In this document: positions 13,161 through 25,953 of the stretch, one piece after another
Layout of the letters: each line of letters starts with the position of its first letter
How positions within the stretch are numbered: position 1 is the first letter of the stretch
Source of the DNA: Nymphalis io
Taxonomy: Eukaryota; Arthropoda; Insecta; Lepidoptera; Nymphalidae
Direction of reading: 5' to 3'
DNA length: 64,000 nt
Assembly (NCBI RefSeq): GCF_905147045.1
Contig: NC_065918.1
Location: 6,138,001 to 6,202,000 of the forward strand
Program-made: the position numbers and the translations under genes
Notes under the pieces: model-generated
Databases searched by the model: none
Told to the model about the DNA's origin: nothing
The model's input: only the letters and a program-made list of their open reading frames with translations

Positions 13161-14407
13161 GCGGTTAACGTTTATGTATTAAAGCGAAACGATTGCCTGC
13201 TTCATTTTATAAACTTATTTTTTAACTTATGACTTGTTATTTAAAAAAAAAATTACAACATCGTTGAAGATAAAATCATATCATTACACATGCAGCGATA
13301 TACAGATATCATCTTGTCTTGTTTGACATTTTTGGAAAATAACATTTATTAATATTCCCTCTAATTATACTGTTATTTTATATATTACAAACATCCAACG
13401 AATAATATAACAAAAAGTGATAAAAGGTTTATTTAAATATTCTTAAAGTTCAATAAATTTTCTTATAATATTTGAAATGAAACATGCCAATATAAACTTC
13501 TAGAAAGCTGCAATACATCAACTTGGTAAAGCCATATCGTAGTAATGGGTTATATGGCCGTCTCTTTCATTCCACCTATAAAATATTCACGAGGGCGGAG
13601 GCGGAGATATTATTATAAACTATTTTATGGAAACGCGTCTCGCCGTTTCTCGGGGGAAGTAGTTTTGTATATTACCTAATGTTTTATGTTTCTCACACAT
13701 TTTTAACTCTAATAAATATTTGATTATTATTTCAATAATGACCTCATAAATAAAATACATAAATAGCATGAAGATGACCTAGTTGCTAGTTAGTGCAGCA
13801 ACCAACAGAAATATAGTAGCGACGGAAGTTTATATATACGGCAATTTATATAAAAAATAGTCTCACATACATGTTTCGCATTGTTAGTTAATAGTAGGTT
13901 CTAAGATCCAATTCAAATTTTATGCTAATGAAATAACTTAGTGCCGTAGAAATGCTAGAACTTGTTTTTTAGCATCGCCGGGGTATTCGCTGAGGTACAA
14001 CACTTTGTTTAATTACTCTAGTTTCTTGAAGTTTCAGCTACCGTAGTCACAATGATCGCAGACAAATTTCACTATCTAACTTCTACCAATGTAAAATAGG
14101 TATAACTTAATCGCTTATTCAATTGTTGAGTATAGAAAGACGTTCCCTATCAATTTCATTAATATCTATCAATAGACATTGATTGTAGTGCTTGTGAAAA
14201 CTTTATATTTAACTATTACAAAATTATTTTAGTTAGCACTCACTATTAGCTTAACATTGTTGGAATTCTTTATCAAATTAAAGCACAACTCCAGAATTAA
14301 AGAAGATCACATACACAATGAGAATAAGAATTTAAATATCCGATGGTGTGTCAAATCCGATACTACCAGATATAATTAAGGCGTAGGACCAACAGCTTTA
14401 CAAGTTT

Positions 14408-14553
14408 TACGAGTCACGGGAATGTAAGCACTGCTAAAAACCAGACAGCGGAGTGCTAATTAGAATTCTACAAAAAAAAAAAAAAAATTTTTTACTGGCC
14501 CAACCCGCTGTAAGCAAGGACCTCGAGATCTGCGGGCTATGTGCTAGACACCT
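14408..14553 (-). repeat. Degenerate family A SINE with long A run
   Basis: Reverse-strand pieces 'gagtcacgggaatgtaagca', 'tactggcccaaccc' and 'ggacctcgagatctgcggg' match the tRNA-like head and body of family A copies at 36988 and 39845. A run of A bases lies at the middle junction. Confidence 0.45.
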
Positions 14554-14833
14554 TTTATTTTTATAGTGGAAGCATTCAGAGGGTATCCAGCTCCCTGAGA
14601 GGAATCCGGGCTGTGCGAGATTTTTACCCCCTAAAACACCTGAGTTAGCCAACCCCTGCACGGATAGTAGAGACTATGGGATCAATTTACTATTAGTAGC
14701 CCCTCTCTAGCTACTCCACGTGCATTAGGTCGAACTCTCCTTAATGGGAAGGTTGAAACTTGTCATAACTATCACAACCCGATTTGTTTCTCATCCGGCG
14801 GCCAATGCACTTAGCCGACTCCTTCGAAACTAT

Positions 14834-14897
14834 GACAAGTTCAACTAGAGAAGGAAAATAAGGGAGGGCTTATTTTCCTTCTCTAGTTGAACTTGTC
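14834..14897. repeat. Perfect 29-bp inverted repeat with 6-nt spacer
   Basis: The left arm 14834-14862 begins gacaagttcaactagag; the right arm 14869-14897 ends ctctagttgaacttgtc and is the exact reverse complement over 29 bases. The spacer is ggaggg. A third related piece, 'gttgaaacttgtcat', lies about 80 bp upstream near 14755. The arms show no decay. It could be a recent template-switch palindrome or a transcribed hairpin; it lacks the loop and mismatches usual for a microRNA precursor. Confidence 0.8.
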
Positions 14898-15647
14898 TAC
14901 TCGACTTGCACTTTTCACTCACTAATCAGATCATTAGTCGTTCACCATCGCCATTCGCCTATACATTCCACTAGACGAAAAAAGCAGTTAACATACCTTG
15001 GTGATTGGCAAACTAACTATAGTATATATTTTGCTTAGTATATTTGTCATGATCTTATAATCTTATGAAGAGTAGAATTCTAGACTGTAAGATAAATGGT
15101 AAATTGATGTATAAGTATTTTGATAGGCACCTTAATAGGACGCGATATTGTTAGGCTTCCGCCAACTTCAACGGTTCAATCGTTACGAACGCGTATGTAT
15201 AGGATTGCAAAGTTTCATCTCGTCATATTGGCTCGATACGAGCGCCCATCGTATGTACGTATGAAAAAAACAATCTCAATCAGATGAGGTCTGATCAGAA
15301 ATGCAAATTGATGTTAATTAATATTAAGTTTTTGTGGTCAATTACATTTTAAAAAAATGGGATCGAAAACTTGTTTTTCAGACAGTGTTGTTTATTTATT
15401 CGTTAGCCTCGGTTTCATTTGTGCTGTTAAATGTGCCAAACTATATTAAAATAAACTCCTTCACCGACGTTATTACGTTTACTTTCTACAGTAAGCGACC
15501 CCAACGAGTCTCGAAATGAAATACTCTTGTAATCATTGTTAGTCACATAAATACAAATGCATTAAATGAAACCCTCTAAAGAATTTAATTTACCGAAATG
15601 ATTTTACCCTTATTTAATAATATCAACTATTTTTACAGTTATTACTT

Positions 15648-16105
15648 ACTAGCTGCCCGTCCCGACATCGTACGGGTAAAATTCATACAATTTACCCTTC
15701 CCATTGTCCCTGATTGATCGAAATTATCAAAAATCCTTTCTCAGTACGCGTCGACGTCCCTAAAGGAGTAACAGTAATAGCCTGTTACTGTCCCACTGCT
15801 GGGCCTCCTCTCCTTTTTGATGAGGAGAATACACATGTGGCATAATTTCAATGAAATTAGACACATGCAGGTTTCCTGCATGCAGGATGTTTTTCTTCAC
15901 CGTCAAGCACGAGATGACTTATAATCACAAATTAAGCACATGAAAATTCAGTGGTGCTTGCCCGGGTTTGAACCCATGATCGTCGGTTAAGATTCACGCG
16001 TTCTAACCACTAGGCCTAAAATTCAAGTCAATCGGACCTATAGTTTCGGAGATTTCATGACGAGTCAATGATATTTCGCTTACATAAAGATAGATAAACT
16101 GACAC
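15648..16105 (-). mobile_element. Helitron-like non-autonomous element split by a SINE
   Basis: It begins 'actagctgcccgtcccg', the reverse of a lepidopteran repeat terminus also seen as 'cagctagt' at 56513. It is interrupted at about 15768 by a family B SINE and resumes at 16016 with 'ttcaagtcaatcggac' and 'tttcatgacgagtcaatg'. Assignment to Helitrons rests on the terminus only; a LINE 3' end is the alternative. Confidence 0.5.
15768..16015 (-). repeat. tRNA-derived SINE, family B, nested
   Basis: The body reads on the minus strand, with 'cccactgctgggcctcctc', 'cccgggtttgaaccca' (B box) and 'ttctaaccactaggc' (head). A possible short target duplication 'cctaaa' occurs near 15759 and at 16014. 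It sits inside an older element, which dates the two insertions relative to each other. Confidence 0.75.
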
Positions 16106-18894
16106 TTATCAAAATAATACCTTTACGTTTTTAATTATACATCTCCATCCTACTTTAGTTTTCCTTTTAAATATATTTTCATTATTTTTTTAATTAAATA
16201 GCTGTGCTTATTTTTATACTCTCGTGTGAAGATTTTTTTTTGCTCTACTTTATACTATAATCGAGTTAAGGTTGTCTGAAAGAGAATACCTTTTAGCATT
16301 TTTAACCATTAGCCATTTTATGAAAAAAAAACTAACATTTGAAACATGAAGTTTAAATATTTATATAGAAAGCTTAAAAATATAAATATTGTACATAAAA
16401 CACTAAAACATTGTATTACTTAAATAAACATTAAATATAATTTATTGTAATGCATTATTTTACCGCTTATAGAATCTTTTAGCTGGCACTTCATTACATG
16501 TAACATACGGTACCGCGTAGCCGCAGTACTACCTACCGTAAGTACACCCGAGTGGCACGTGAATATGTCACATGTTCCGAAACAACCCCTACTCGCCCCA
16601 CTCCCCTCGGCAGCTAGGGGTGTGACAATGGTGAATTAAACAATGTATTTGAGTAAAATTGCCGTTTAATTTGGGCATATCATTACAAGTCATATTAATT
16701 TTCGGATGAGGCTTTCATTGCATAATTTCGTGGTTCAGATTTAAAAATTATCAATTTGACATTTGAGATTTTACATGATTGTTAAATAAAGATATCCACC
16801 AAATATTTTGAGATAAGTTAAAATAAAGGATAGTTAAAATAAAGAGAAAATCACCAATATACGCGAATTCCTAGGGAATCTTTAATTAAGTAGCAATGCT
16901 ATGAGTTAATAATATTCCTAGCTTACCCTCCAATTTAGAGGGTGGAGTGGGTACGACAATGATACGGGAGTTCAGGATCGAATCTTGCGACTTTCATATT
17001 GCTAGGGTATACATAATTATATAAACTGATTAAGAAAAGTCAATACTACCAGATATATACTATTTGTTAATTAAATATATTTAAATATATTTTTCGGATA
17101 AAGCCTCAATAAGCCTGTACGATCAGGAGGAATAGCTAGTTAGAATATTATATAGCTAGAATAGCACATCTGTTTACTCAAGGAGATAAAACTTTACATT
17201 GAAGCTTTGCATAAACAATATCAAAAGAATTCTGATGAAAGAAAATTTAAAAAGGCAAAGCCGCAAAATTATTAACTCCAAAACTCGGCATAGCACACAT
17301 TCAACGTAGCTAAGGTAAGCATCTATAAAGGGGAAAGGCTGGAGGTTTGTAATATTAATGGTATTGCCCAAGGTATGCTTGGATTTTACTCATTAGGGAT
17401 ATTATACGGTTGTTTGCAAAATGATAAATGGGTAAGGACGGCATTAGTTGAGCGACTTACCTACCGAACTACGTACCGTGTTTTGTTAATGTTTTACTAT
17501 AGCTTTGAAAGGCTTAGGCGGCATGCTATTATTATTTAACAATAGTGTAAATAATAGTATGATAATGGATATCGGTCGGTGACGACAATCTTATGGAAAT
17601 AATTTAATATCCCATACACATAAAATACTGTATCATTTAAACTTTTATCGAAATTGGGTTGAATTGAATACATATTAATGATATATTCATGACTATGATT
17701 CTTGCACTCGCTATTGATAGTAGAATTATTTCCAAAAATCATACTCAATTGAAAACATAAAATAAGAATATTTTAGCTCCGCTATGCTTAAATTTACTAT
17801 ATAATTTACGATACACCATCGTGTATATTTCAGTATATCTAAGTGTTTGTGAGATAAATACAGCATATGTTGCTATGGCAGCTCTTTAAGCTTTACATTG
17901 ACTGTAATGGATCGTAAAGTATCGAAAAGGCTCATCCGCTCCAAATAATCAGATTACATGTGCCAACGATAATGCTATAATAATTATAATTATTTTATTT
18001 ATCAATGATTATTTTACCAAAAAAAAATCTAGCTTCAACTTATTGGAGCCAGAAATAGACTGGGACTGGGACAGCCATACTGTACAGATATGCTTTTTTT
18101 CAGAAGCATGGAAATACTTAATAACTCTTAGATACAGTATATTTCCAAATTCACAGTTTCATATAAAAAAATATCATTATCAAAAATAATCTACTTTATG
18201 TGAGCTGTTTTATCATTATCTCTTTAACATAAACCAACTCTGCTTGCGTGTTTTCTTTTAAAATAATCATCAAACATTTATTTGTTCGTAGCACGTAATT
18301 TGAGATAACTTTTAAATTTAAAATATAATTCAAACTCCTCTACAGACAAAAAAGAATAAAATAAAAGTTTTCGATTCTTGCGCTTTTCGCTTTAAAGGTC
18401 GTTGAACCCTCAACTATAAAAAATAATCTTTTAAATACAATTAAATTTACACACAAATTTAAACACTTTTAGTTTATTATTTCTACGTATATTTTAATGT
18501 ACTGTGTTACCTTTTACTTGTGAAATAAGGTTACTTAAGAAATAAATATAAATGTCATGGCGTCGTATTTTTTAGTAACAAATATGTATTTAACCGATTA
18601 TGGCAAATAAAGTAATTAAAACCGAGTAATAAGATTGTTCGAGAAATAATCGCTCACGTGTTTATTTATTTATTTAATCTTACGAAGACAAACTGTTACG
18701 ACATACACAAAAATTATTATCACATTAAAAAAAATCATGTACCAATCAAGTCTTCCCCGAATAATTAAATCAAAAATACAAATACTAATAATAATATAAT
18801 TGTGTTGTAACCTAAAATATCATATGAATTATTTCTTTTGTTTCGAGTGGTTCCCTCTCTGATATCAAATATTTACCTTAACCATTGTTTGCAG

Positions 18895-21800
18895 GCGTAT
18901 CCCGATGAGCGCACATACAGGCGCGATCGACCACCCCCTGGCCTGTTCACTTCGATTAAGCTACCAGAAGCAGAGCCCCCAATTGGAGTTGCGCCGTTGT
19001 TGGATTTTCCACGAGGTCGTATGAGACCTGTAACCTTTCTTGGTGAAGGTCCTCATGGCACTGTAAGTACTCACATTATTTATTAATAAGAATACTTTCT
19101 TTCAGGAAGTTATTTACACGGTATTCACACTTACGATTAAACAATAAATCCCAAGTACAGCCACAAATACTTCGGAATGCAGCAAATGAATTAATTTACA
19201 TATGTAGACTTATGGCAGCTTTGATCGTATTATATATTATTGCTGTCATTTGCGATTGTATCAAAGTATCAATGAATTTATTATTATCACTTAAATGTGT
19301 CATGATAATAAAATACAGTTGCGAATATATGTACAATTAGTGTTACAGCTTGGACAGACAACAGGTTAAATATGGTAACGATTGATATTATATATAAGTA
19401 CATATATTTATAATAATATAGTATAAGAAATCATTAATAGTACAGGCTGGTAAAATATTTTAGTCTTTATTTATAAAATTTTATTAAATCAATATTTAGT
19501 AATGAAGCTGATGAAGTCAAGATTTAATAATTACTAAAAAAAGAAAGTGAGGTCTGCGTTGCGAGGTTTCTTCTTATCTTGTTGAATCTGATTAGAGTTT
19601 TCTTCCTGTAATGTGGAATTTGTGGGATCAGATTCCTTGACTTTGCTGTCGTCTGAAGAAGACGCCTCTTGCTGAGCTACCTGTCTTATATCACTTATTT
19701 TTGATGTAATTTTCATAAAATTAGAATCAACATGTTCAACATCACATTTTACGTTTTCTTTTAAGTCATCGTCAATAACCTTACCTGAAATATGCGAAGA
19801 AATGAGTTTTTTGTCAAAATCAACCATACAGATAGTTAAAAACAATACGAACGTACCGTCCTCTACAAGCTCAACTACGTTTTCTATCGTCAATTTACTT
19901 TTAATATTTTTAAAAAAATCTTCCATACTTGAATATTTTTATTGTATTTTTTAAAATAGCATACACACAACTATTAAATTTAAAGTTTTATTTTTTAAAT
20001 TGACAACAGCATTTTTATAATTTCATAGCTTATCTAGCAGTTTGTCTCTTTTTACATTTTGACATAAATACTAAAAAGTTTTTATCAATATATTAACAAA
20101 TATTATATATTCTATCGTTAATTATTTTATAAAAACATTAATATAAAGGAATATTTTAAGCGCATTATGTTTCACCTTGTAATATATAAGAATGACGTAT
20201 GTGATCGTCTATATACGGTGTAACTCCTCCTACTTATCTATTTTATAAGCAAACTTTTCACATTATTTAGCTTACTCTTAGTAACAACGCAATAAACATA
20301 CATAAACAAATACATGAACAACGTTGTACATGACAAAAAACATTATTAAAAGAAAAACATTAATTCTATATAATAAAAAAAATGTCAAACATCAATGTGG
20401 TATTGAACATGATATGCCTATTTAAATGGTTTCTTATGTGATCATACTAAATAATTACAAAATTTCAAATTAACAAGTTTGCGATGTGGTTCGCAGACAC
20501 TTTCAGTTATTGTTTTTTACGGAGTTTAGTAAAAAAAGAAAACTGTTAAATTGAATTAAAGCAATTCTGAATAAGGTCTTCATGGTATTCTCCAATATGC
20601 GAGGCGAAAGAAACATTCACAAGCAAAAGAACACATACATACAATCCCAAACCCTTAAAAACGCTCGGTTGATCTCTAAGTATAATAAAATATTTTAATT
20701 TGTCAATTAACTAATTATAAATTATCTCTTTATCATTTCTCGTTTTCATTAATTTTATTATACCAATACTTAAAATCATAAAAATCATCTACCCATTCTG
20801 CGCAACAATATTTTTATTTCGTAAATATATCTGAATATATTATATATTTTCTTGTATAATTTTAGTTTTACTTGAAATAATATAAAACTTGTCGATGTAA
20901 AATAATGGATTAATCCAAATTCAATACGATTTGCATCTTATTATATCTTTATATTTTAATTCACTATTATAAAAAAATTACATATTAGATTGTGAACTAA
21001 AAACTGGTAACAACGCAGTGACTCGGCGGTTTAAAATTTAATTCTAATTTGTATTTATTTTATAACTTCGTCATTTTAACTCATCAATATAAATTATTCT
21101 TTCTATTGTATTCAGTATTCATTTTATATTTTTTTATTATAGGCATCTGCGAATTATTTTTTCTTTATACATATATATATACCAAATATTCACAATTTTT
21201 CTTAAAAATTTACATGCTTAAACCATTTCTTTTTAAACAATAATGGTAGTTATTCCTATTCCTTTCTACATCGGAAGGTTACAGATTTATATAATGCAAC
21301 ATATATACTACATATTTATGTAGCATGCTGAACATATTATCGATGAACGGCGAGATGGGCTCATATCTATCGCGCAGCTCGTGTCCGCGATTAATTAAGA
21401 GTAATAATACAAATCGTTTTCTCCGATGTGAACAGGTCGAGGACGCCAATCCTGCTATTGTAATAATATATTAAGCTACGGTAAATACACATAACGTACT
21501 GTGCAGTTTATAATTTATGCACTATAAATGCTGTCAATAAATGATTCGACGATTCTGGATAGGACAATTTAAGAACTTAATTTTTTTAGCAATTTTTCAG
21601 CTTTAGTTTTCGTACTTTCTCGCTAATTTGCTAAACGTAATAGTAGTCTGCAAACAGTCTCCATTGCTGGGTAAAGATCATTTGCCAGTTCTGCTCAATG
21701 TGCAATGCCCTCTTTGTACCATATCTGCTGGGCGCTGACTCTTTACGTACCTACGTAAAAATTGTATTGTTTTTAAAAACCTTCTCAAACTTCTGAAGAT

Positions 21801-24800
21801 AAACCTCATACCTCATATATAATACCTCAAACCTGTGAAAATAAAATCGGTAAGTTAAGGCTTTTCAATATTAAAAACTACTTAAAAATAATTACTAAAT
21901 AAAAAAGTTGTAACTACGAAACAATTATAACTTATATTTTTGGTGTTAAAGTAAAATAAAAACTTATTATACAATAATAATAAAATTCATTTAATTTAGT
22001 AAATCTAAAATCGTATTCTGAAACTATCACAGGTACCGTCCAGCCAAGAGATCTCCGTCTAGAGCAAAATTAATTAAACTCAGAAACACGGCTTCAAAGT
22101 TCTTACAAACTTAGGGGTACCGCGTATTTATGTGTTCCATAGATATTTGTCATCCTGTATGATAGTCGAGGCTTAAAACAATACTTGTAAAGCGGGATTC
22201 CGTCGAAACTTCTGTAAACTAAATTAAATTTCACTAGATTAAATTCCGGAGAGGTAATAATTGTGAAGGCGAGTTAGTTTACGCCCGTGGCGTGTTGCGA
22301 GGGGAAAGTTTGCACATCAGCTTCGCTGGAAGGAGGGGAACGGAGAGCACGGGGCTACAAAAATGCTCATAAAAATTGATTACTGGCCGTAGCAAGAAAA
22401 TGCAATCTGCTCACACTCGGGCGCCCGCCACCGACCACCCGATTCTCCCTCGCCTTAATAGCCATGGACGTTTATTTTATATTTTTACCATATTATTTAC
22501 GATATATCTAATATTTGTTCGCCACACAGATAATTAATTAAAGATCGCGTCAATCTCATTTCTCATCATATTAAAAGGAATCTGTTTAAAAAGTAAAAGG
22601 TTTAAGATTATGAACTTCATTCATTTTATTTCTTACATAATTCTAGCGATTTATAAAAATAACAAATATTAGCGGTAACTGTTCAAAATAAAAATGCAAA
22701 TGTTAAGCTATAAAGTATATATAATTTATAATTGTTGATTGTGTACTCATCTTGTAATAATCACTCATAGCAAACAAAAGCCAAAAATACTCTTGCACTA
22801 AACGCGTTACGTAAAAGTGTAGAATACATCAAACAATAGTAAATTATGAATGTGAACCACATCACATATCATTTTGACTAATTAATCTAGTAACTTTTGG
22901 TGACTCGACATTTTGTAATTGTTTATCGATCACAAAATGGGAAATAAATATTTCTATACAAATAAATTGTGGTACTGTTAATACAATAAACGCTCATTTA
23001 ATTTAAGTAAATGCATTAATCAATTAAAATAAGAAGGTTTTGCTAAAAACAATCATAGTTGACAGAACAAACATATTTAATATGAAAAACTACAAATTGA
23101 ATAGAAACAAAAAGAGTAAAGAGTATATCGATTCTCTTTTTGTACGTTTGCATAATATGTGGCAATTTTTACGTCTAAATAATTATATAATTGTACCACA
23201 AATTAACAATGTTGTAATAATTTATTAGAATTGTAAACGAATTAAATTCTATCAAATGTTTTTCCTTTTTTATAGGTCTGCGGTCCGCCGTCCACACAAG
23301 AAAAACTATTAACTTTTAAACAAAACTTTCCTATAATGAATGAATCACATAATCATATTCCTCTCAATATTCCCGAACGTAAGTGCATTTTTCATAATAA
23401 ATTATATAATTTTGTGCACTTGGTTAATCACTATTTGACATCTACCTTAAAAGGTAGCTGTTTCAAATTACGGAAACTTTAACTATAAAACGCGTATTAA
23501 GAGAAATATGTAAAAGCCTTATCTTACCGTAAATTTATCAGTTTTTACAAAACAAAACAAGATAATTGTCCTGCTTAATAGGTATAGTTACATTCTATGG
23601 CATATAATGACGCGATCGAGTGCATTCGGTGAAAATAAATAAATCGAAAATAAACGTTTTATGCATAAATAAATCAGTATAGACAAAACCTCGCATGTCA
23701 AATACCAATTAAATAATTTATACCTATTTTGAAAATAAGCCAATAGATTTACATTGAGGGTTTTGTACATCAAATACTAAATAAACATTTACAAGTTCTA
23801 TTTGAGTCTTTCGACATGAAACTTCTGTCTGATAACGAGCCGAAACTTTTTCCAAATCCGATATTAATCGTATAGTCCTATCCACTGTACTTGACAATAT
23901 TTTGTTTCGATATTTTAAAACTTTCATATAATAATATACAAAAAACGGTCTTAATATGTATTAACCCCAACGCTATTACTTCCAATAAAAACCTGCAAAA
24001 CTGTAATAAAAGCTAACAAAGCGGGAAAATTATTTTTTATTTAATAAGAAACACAAGCCGCGCCGTTTATTATTCACAATCTGTCAAATGGTGAATAACC
24101 AATTGGACAGAATATGTTTTTCAAATGCCTGCATGATATTATGTTCCATGCTTTAAATGTGTCTTAGGGGATGAATAGAAAATACATAAAATCATAAATT
24201 TGCAAAAATAACAATTAATTAACATAGCTTCTATAAAAAATATTATAAATAACATATATTTATTTCTATATAAGATAATGCAAGATTCGATAATAAAAAT
24301 CGTGTTCTTCGTAATCATTTATTTTCATGCAGGAAATTTAAATTTAATTGCATATTAGTAAGAAAGGAGAAAATACTAACTAAGAAAGGTCAGGCAGACT
24401 AATCATAATGATTTTCTAGAGACGAAATAGTTCAGTGTGTACAGTGCAGTGGCGTGATGGAATAAACTTTAATTTATAACTTTGCTTAAAATTATTGTTT
24501 AAGATTCGTACCTATTATTTTCACTAGGAAATCACATTCTTACAGTTATTTTACACTTTAATGCATTTTAACCGGTAGTACATTTAAATTATCTTGTAAG
24601 ATGACAATTCTAACGTGCTTTTAAGAGCCTACATATTCTACATACCTATATTCTATTCATCCCTTATAATATATGATAAGTATAAAATGTTGTGTGCTTA
24701 TAAATTGCTTTACTTTTAGTAAATAATGAGCTGAGTGATCTACTCCGGGTCCAGCTCTATCGAAGCCTTAACACCTTGATTTTAAGCAAGATTTTTCTCA

Positions 24801-25895
24801 AGATCTGCAAATCCGTTAAACGCAAAGCCATTTTCCATGCTCGGTAAACTTAGAAACTGGGCCAAAGTAGGCTTTTGTGAAATATACAGGAAATTCTCAC
24901 GAACTATTTCCTCGAGAACTCCCATCGTGACGTGGAATAAGAATGTAAATTTTTAATCCTTTCTCTTTAATTTTATAGTGGTTATTTAATTTTGTTTTCT
25001 TTATATTTTAGCTTATAAGTGTTGATTATTTGGTAGATATTTTTACTGGTGGTAGGGCTTTGTGCAAGCTCGTCTGGGTAGGTACCACCCACTCATCAGA
25101 TATTCTACCGCAAAACAGCAATACTTGATATTGTTGTGTTCCGGTTTGAAGGGTGAGTGAGCCAGTGTAATTACAGGCACAAGGGACATAAAATCTTAGT
25201 TCCCAAGGTTGGTGGCGCATTGGATATGTAAGCGATGGTTGACATTTCTTACAATGCCAATGTCTAAGAGCGTTGGTGACCACTTACCATCAGGTGGCCC
25301 ATATGCTCGTCCGCCTTCCTATTCTATAAAAAAAAAAAAATTATTATTTGTTGTTAGGCAGGGGTTGTTATGTCTGTCTATTCAATGTTTTTATTGTTTT
25401 TTTATATGAATACATTATGTATATATGTATGTATGAATGTATGTATGTATGTATGTATGTATGTATGTATGTGTGTATGTATTTATATATTGCTTTCGAT
25501 GTATCAATGTTGTCTAAATGTGGCGAAAAGTAAAAATCTATGCGGATGCCTTTAGCGTTTTTAATTATGCAGCTCCAGATTTGCGAGACGGACGGCATCG
25601 ACGAACTGACCGACGAGGAATTGCCCACTGGCAATCGCCGGCGTCTTGTTGTGGTGAAGACTTTGTGGCGCGGGTGCCATAGCGATGTCAAGTACGAATA
25701 AAATTTGTCACATAATACTTCATTATTACTCAATCATATTTATGATAAATATTTGAGTTCATTAAAATAAAAATCTAATCAGGTATTATTCTATAAAATC
25801 GATCTCGAAATTAGTCGTCTCAAACTAAAAAAACTCAAAATATCCATGTAATAAATACATAAAGTTAAATATAAATGTTTATAAATATATAAAGT

Positions 25896-25953
<58 letters not shown>

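Larger units (their letters stand above)
1..18894. other. Non-coding stretch upstream of the first recognisable Ddr exon
   Basis: I find no exon here that combines protein-like sequence with compatible splice sites and phases. The open frames are short and of low complexity. Because the first visible Ddr exon already encodes the juxtamembrane segment, this is most likely intron, or intron plus upstream DNA, of that receptor; the discoidin and transmembrane exons were not recognised. It holds old SINE-like and Helitron-like copies listed separately, a perfect 29-bp hairpin at 14834-14897, and less AT-rich blocks near 1020-1130 and 12890-13160 that could be regulatory. The assignment to Ddr is inference. 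Confidence 0.45.
19063..25572 (+). other. Large Ddr intron
   Basis: Bounded by donor gtaagt at 19063 and acceptor 'ttatgcag' before 25573. It is mostly AT-rich unique-looking DNA, with a small antisense gene (19534-19926), a GC-richer block (22260-22455), an exon-like segment (23276-23378), a family C element (25044-25340) and an ATGT microsatellite. Its length contrasts with the 80-350 bp introns downstream. Confidence 0.7.

Noticed and set aside
14834..14897. A microRNA precursor
   Set aside because: The stem is perfect with a 6-nt loop; typical precursors have mismatches and larger loops. Kept only as an inverted repeat.
15334..15519. A 61-codon frame with a hydrophobic stretch, considered as the Ddr transmembrane exon
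   Set aside because: No splice sites in the right phase, and the flanking residues do not resemble a receptor juxtamembrane region.
16496..16542. Exon-like segment ending in a GTAAGT donor in a GC-richer patch
   Set aside because: The open frame is only about 18 codons, has no family resemblance and no partner exon.
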